64,000 bases of DNA, taken from positions 868,001-932,000 of the forward strand of contig QEYB01001642.1 in the NCBI GenBank assembly GCA_017562135.1, in the 5' to 3' direction. The notes under the pieces were generated by a model, which did no database searches, was not told the origin of the DNA, and saw only the letters and a program-made list of their open reading frames with translations. Of the stretch, positions 60,701-64,000 are shown one piece after another. Each line of letters opens with the position of its first letter. Position 1 is the stretch's first letter. The position numbers were made by a program, and so were the translations under genes. The DNA is from Dipylidium caninum (taxonomy: Eukaryota > Platyhelminthes > Cestoda > Cyclophyllidea > Dipylidiidae).

Positions 60701-63700
60701 GCATTAGCCGGTCTGCCTGAGTGGAAAATCGTGGAACCGGTTATGGCTGTGGAAATCCAAGTGCCCCTTGATGATGGTAATTTTCGCAACCTCTCCCCTT
60801 TGCTTGAAGTCTATTTAAAGTCAGTTAAGTTTCTTTGGACTGCTAACCTTCTTCAACCGATAAGTAACATGTCAGTCAGGAATTGTTTCCCATCTAGTCG
60901 CACAAAAGAGCCAGGTGCTCTCCCATCTTGGGCCATTGCTTCCACAACCACCCAAGCTACAGTTGGCCATCGAGGTCAGGCACTAGACTTTTGGGTCATG
61001 CAAACCGTCTATTGTGAGTCGTTGTGTGACCAGCGCCTGCTCAGCTTCTGCTGCGCCGTGTTTTCTGACCACAGCGTACGTGGCCGCAGTTTCTCACTCG
61101 TTGTGCAGTTGTGCGCTTCTTGCCTCCTGCCCTTCTTAACCCGCGCGCCTTTGGTTTCATGCAATGGGATTTACATGACATAACAACAGTTGCTCTCAAG
61201 AAAAAGCAATAACTACGTGCATTCACTGCCTGGCGACGTTATGTCTGCGTCGGGCTCTTTCACTCTCCCACTCGTCTGGTTAGGCGATCCACACGAGTCT
61301 TGTCTCTTCAGTCTAGTCTAGTTTAACTTGAGGCCGTTCATGTCGTGCGCCTTTCGGCATGCACAAGTGCCCACCCCTGTGTCGCGACTGCCCCCTTCAA
61401 CGTCTGGCCGACCTGCCCCACAAGGCTCACGCAAAGCCCGTGGGGCGATTTCGTCGCGCTAATTATGAATTGACTGATTCACACAGTTTACCTTGGGACA
61501 TCGTGGTTCAAGTCCACTTCGCACTTACTTTCAACTATGTGTCATTCGGTAGTTTTGCTGAGGAGGCGTTTGTCTTTTGTTTCCCTCAAAGGTGATCGAA
61601 GGTTGGTGGCGACTTGTCATGCTAAGGGCAACATTACTCTTATGCAAATTCAATTTTGACTTTAAAGTAGACAGTTACTGAAGCATGTTTTAAACGCGGT
61701 GCACAGGCAACTCAAATGAAGTAGACAGGTAAGGAAGGAGATGAGTATTTTCTCCCTCAGTAAAGGTGTAATTACGGAAGAACCAGGAAAGTTTCTCACA
61801 GTGCGCGACAGTTTGACGAAATAGATGCGATCTGTGAATGGTGTGTTTACATGAGTGGATGGAAAGAGTTTTTGCTGACAGGCGAGGCGATACGTGCAAC
61901 CTGGAAAGGTGGACAAGTTGGCGTTGGACGGAGAAGGAGACGAGTTATTGCATTAGAGGAGGCGTTGCATTAGGTGTTGTCCTCAAAAAAAATGCACCTT
62001 AACGCCACTTCTTTGCGCTGAACTATCTTCTGTTGGGCGAGCACGACTGCCTCCTCCCATACCCCAAAAGTCTTCCCCTCCCCCACGGGGCGCTCGGTCT
62101 CCCCTGACGAGAGCGGCGGTCACTCGGTTGACAAAAGTTGACTTATGCCCAAGTTATTTACGCTGGTTGGTTTGGCGTCTGGCGTGGGGCGTGAACAGCT
62201 GGGATGGGGGCGTGCTGGGGGATGGAGGGGCGCAGGGCAAGAGGACTTGTCATACGCCTTTGGCAGTTGGGACACTTTGGCAGCTTGGGTTGGTGGCAAA
62301 TTTACTCTACGGCTACGATATCCTCCTCTTTTACTGAAGTTTGACAAAACCGAAATTAACTGTATTATGCATTACTTGTCAGGGCATATCTGCAACGAGG
62401 TGCACTCTGCTCGGCAATTTTTAGCGATGCTGTCCTCGACTCTTCCCTTTCTGCCCATCACCACCCGCCTTGACGACAGAACTCTGACTTATTTCATGAC
62501 GTATAAGCACTGCCGAGTTGCTTGGCCGACTTTTCCATCTCTCATCTAGAATCACTTTTCTCCTTGCATGTCTTGCCTGCAGGAAGGAGAGGAGGAAGTT
62601 GGGCTGCAAAAAACTCCTGTGTTTGTCAGTTTTTGCCGAGCGACTTTAATCTCGCCGGCCCACTTCATCTCCGGAATTCGCGGAAGAGTACTCTGCCTCA
62701 ACGGGGGAGTAACGGCTTCCTATTCTCCTAAGTCTTATCTTCGTCTATTTGTCTTGTGATTATACGCCTATTAAAAATGCCTCTCGTCATCCTTCCCATT
62801 GATTACCTCCGAATGTCTCCGTCTTGCTTGGGTGGTTATCCTCTTCCCGCCTAACCTGAATTCGACCCACTGAGTTATGGTACACATCACCGAAATGACC
62901 CCACGAGTCGTTTTTTCCCTCACCTCTTCCACATCGGAGGGCGTTTACTGCTGCAGTCCAGATGGCACATCCAGGTGTGGGCCGTGCCATCCACTCTGCC
63001 TCGTGGCAAGTGACCATGCTTTTTCCTCGCGGATTCGCGCCATTACTTTCGCTATCCTCACATCCATCAGAGTCGGGTCATTGGTGCTCTCAATAAACCA
63101 AGTTTATTTTATGTGCCCACGACCCCTCGGATGGCATTGCATAAAATTTAGCCCGTGTCCACCTCGAGCGAGTTCCTGAGGCCTGCCTCTCCTGTGCCCA
63201 CTAAAGTGGGGCGAAGAGCGTAGCCGAACGCACGAGAAGTGGCGGCGCTTCTCTGCTGCCTCGCAGTCCCACTGCCGACCGTCTGCATCGACTGCGGTGC
63301 CCCGCTCCAACACCACGAGGCGGACGCAGACCTTCTCTGCAACAAGAGCACGCCCAGCGGAGGTTCTGTTTGCGTTTTCTCAAACCCTTGGTCTGTTTCC
63401 ACTGGAGCACGGCACATCTCAATTTGGAAATTTTATTCCCTCATGTGGTAGGCATTTCGCTGTAGGTGATATTTCAGTTTTTAATGGGGTTGGAGTGTGA
63501 AGTGAGCTTCAGAAGATCGAGGGACTTTCAGAACCAAGACCGTTAAAGTAGTAGTCTGTCCGATTTAATAAGGGGGTATTTCATCCATTTAACGGTATTT
63601 CCTTTTATATGAAATGAATTCTTCTCACTGTTTCGCGAGTAGACTGCGACGCAAAGGCGACCTCTCTGGCGCCATTTCTGGGGGAGCTGGCGCGCCGTCG

Positions 63701-63944
63701 TGGCGAAGTGGAGCGCGTGGAAATGGCAGAGCATAGCGACCTCAAAGGAGCCGAATGTCGTCTGCGTGCTTTCGCACCTCTTGCTGAGTTGAACGGCTTC
63801 TCCGCCGCGGTGCGCAGTCTCTCCTCCGGCCGGGCTGAGATCGCCCTCAGCCTAGCTCATTTTCGTCCTGTCTCCGCTGAACGACAGGCAGAGCTTCTGC
63901 AACGCTCCCTAGCCTTCTCCTCCTCCAGGACCGACTCCTCATAA
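51787..63944 (+). CDS. GFM2: Mitochondrial ribosome-recycling factor EF-G2 (GFM2), one frameshift
   Basis: GFM2 is the GTPase that splits mitochondrial ribosomes with the recycling factor after termination. Exons: 51787-51976, 52048-52303, 52375-52569, 52791-53051, 53771-54100, 54159-54443, 55946-56129, 57988-58073, 60374-60776, 63643-63944. All phases match. G1 is [13 protein letters not shown], switch 2 is DTPGHVDF and G4 is NKMD. Domain II/III segments follow ([38 protein letters not shown]), then domain IV ([14 protein letters not shown]) and domain V ([20 protein letters not shown]). One base is missing at about 52411, between RMI and VNKMD. Allowing for it, about 830 residues; human GFM2 has about 779. 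Domain content and the GDLHLE and LARRRG segments favour GFM2 over GFM1, the elongation factor. Exon 1 has no ATG before the GTPase domain (see findings). Intron 54101-54158 has a GC donor; later introns reach 2866 nt. Confidence 0.92.
52408..52414 (+). other. Apparent one-base deletion in GFM2 exon 3
   Basis: The exon reads [13 protein letters not shown] and then hits TAG, while the G4 motif [11 protein letters not shown] continues in the next frame. The text is ATGATTTTGTTAAC with four T; a fifth T would give RMIFVNKMD, matching the family. The distance from the exon start to GTT (38 nt after the first base) is one short of a multiple of three. It is the same kind of defect as in COPA. Confidence 0.85.
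54101..54158 (+). other. GC-AG intron in GFM2, 58 nt
   Basis: The exon ends GAAAAG and is followed by GCGAGT; the acceptor CTCCTTTCAG ends at 54158. Phase 0 on both sides is satisfied only with the GC donor (VEK then [11 protein letters not shown]). The nearest GT (GTATCG at 54105) would break the frame. Confidence 0.75.
54444..55945 (+). other. GFM2 intron, 1502 nt
   Basis: GTATTT donor and CATACAAG acceptor. Inside is a 156-codon plus-strand frame at 55037-55507, including the stretch [13 protein letters not shown], with no family match. It may be a relic of an inserted element or chance. The rest is T-rich. Confidence 0.55.
56130..60373 (+). other. Two long GFM2 introns around exon 8
   Basis: Introns 56130-57987 (1858 nt) and 58074-60373 (2300 nt) flank the 86-nt exon 8. 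They contain short tandem repeats (56894-56914; about 57213-57240) and several unmatched frames, with nothing recognised as a gene. Confidence 0.6.
56894..56914 (+). repeat. Tandem TCTCATT x3
   Basis: Three exact copies of a 7-nt unit inside a GFM2 intron. A second small array of GAGTA-type units lies at about 57213-57240. Confidence 0.85.
60777..63642 (+). other. Last GFM2 intron, 2866 nt
   Basis: GTAATT donor after GATGATG and CGCGAGTAG acceptor. The acceptor has a weak pyrimidine tract but is the one that keeps phase and restores [12 protein letters not shown]. No gene or element was recognised inside; the only long frames (for example 62145-62549) have no family match. Confidence 0.55.
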
Positions 63945-64000
63945 TCTGGTACTGTCACCTCTTTTTTACCTGACTGTTCAACTTTATACACTCGTGCCTT

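Noticed and set aside
61495..61525. tRNA-like GTGGTTCAAGTCCAC
   Set aside because: Only a 4-bp stem is formed and no anticodon or D arm precedes it.
1..64000. CRISPR arrays, bacterial operons, phage or insertion sequences
   Set aside because: No regularly spaced repeats or ribosome-binding-site-led gene runs were seen; intron-bearing animal genes show this is nuclear DNA.

Overview
The window is nuclear DNA of a eukaryote, most likely a parasitic flatworm, with a tapeworm favoured over a fluke. The support is the mix of conserved animal genes (CBL, COPA, MED1, a DEG/ENaC channel, MRPS7, GFM2), GT-AG introns that cluster near 35-40 and 66-80 nt, AT-rich flanks and T-rich introns on the sense strand. 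The species cannot be named from sequence alone. There are no bacterial, phage or CRISPR features.

Layout. 1-7.4 kb: AT-rich DNA without a recognisable gene, probably intergenic and/or 5' UTR intron. 7.4-9.2 kb (+): CBL, two exons. 9.2-11.7 kb: convergent 3' ends. 11.7-21.3 kb (-): COPA, all nine coding exons resolved, with one single-base frameshift. 21.3-23.4 kb: divergent COPA/MED1 region; the MED1 amino-terminal exon should lie here but was not found. 23.4-32.3 kb (+): MED1, 15 recognised exons. 32.3-38.6 kb: GC-richer DNA without a confident gene, with a hairpin-rich element just past MED1. 38.6-43.7 kb (+): DEG/ENaC channel, two exons behind a CCAAT/TATA promoter. 43.7-50.9 kb: GC-rich then AT-rich DNA with no confident gene. 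50.9-51.6 kb (+): MRPS7, two exons. 51.8-63.9 kb (+): GFM2, ten exons, with one single-base frameshift.

How the genes relate. Most are unrelated housekeeping or signalling genes: ubiquitin ligase for tyrosine kinases, COPI coat, Mediator, ion channel. The exception is MRPS7 and GFM2, which both serve mitochondrial translation, lie head-to-tail 152 nt apart, and look like an operon. GFM2 has no in-frame AUG before its GTPase domain. Its first visible exon opens in phase 0 directly after a splice acceptor, as expected if a trans-spliced leader ending in AUG supplied the start codon. This is the most interesting hypothesis in the window.

Exon junctions were read by eye from splice dinucleotides, codon phase and remembered family alignments. 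Phases agree across every junction listed, apart from the two frameshifts.
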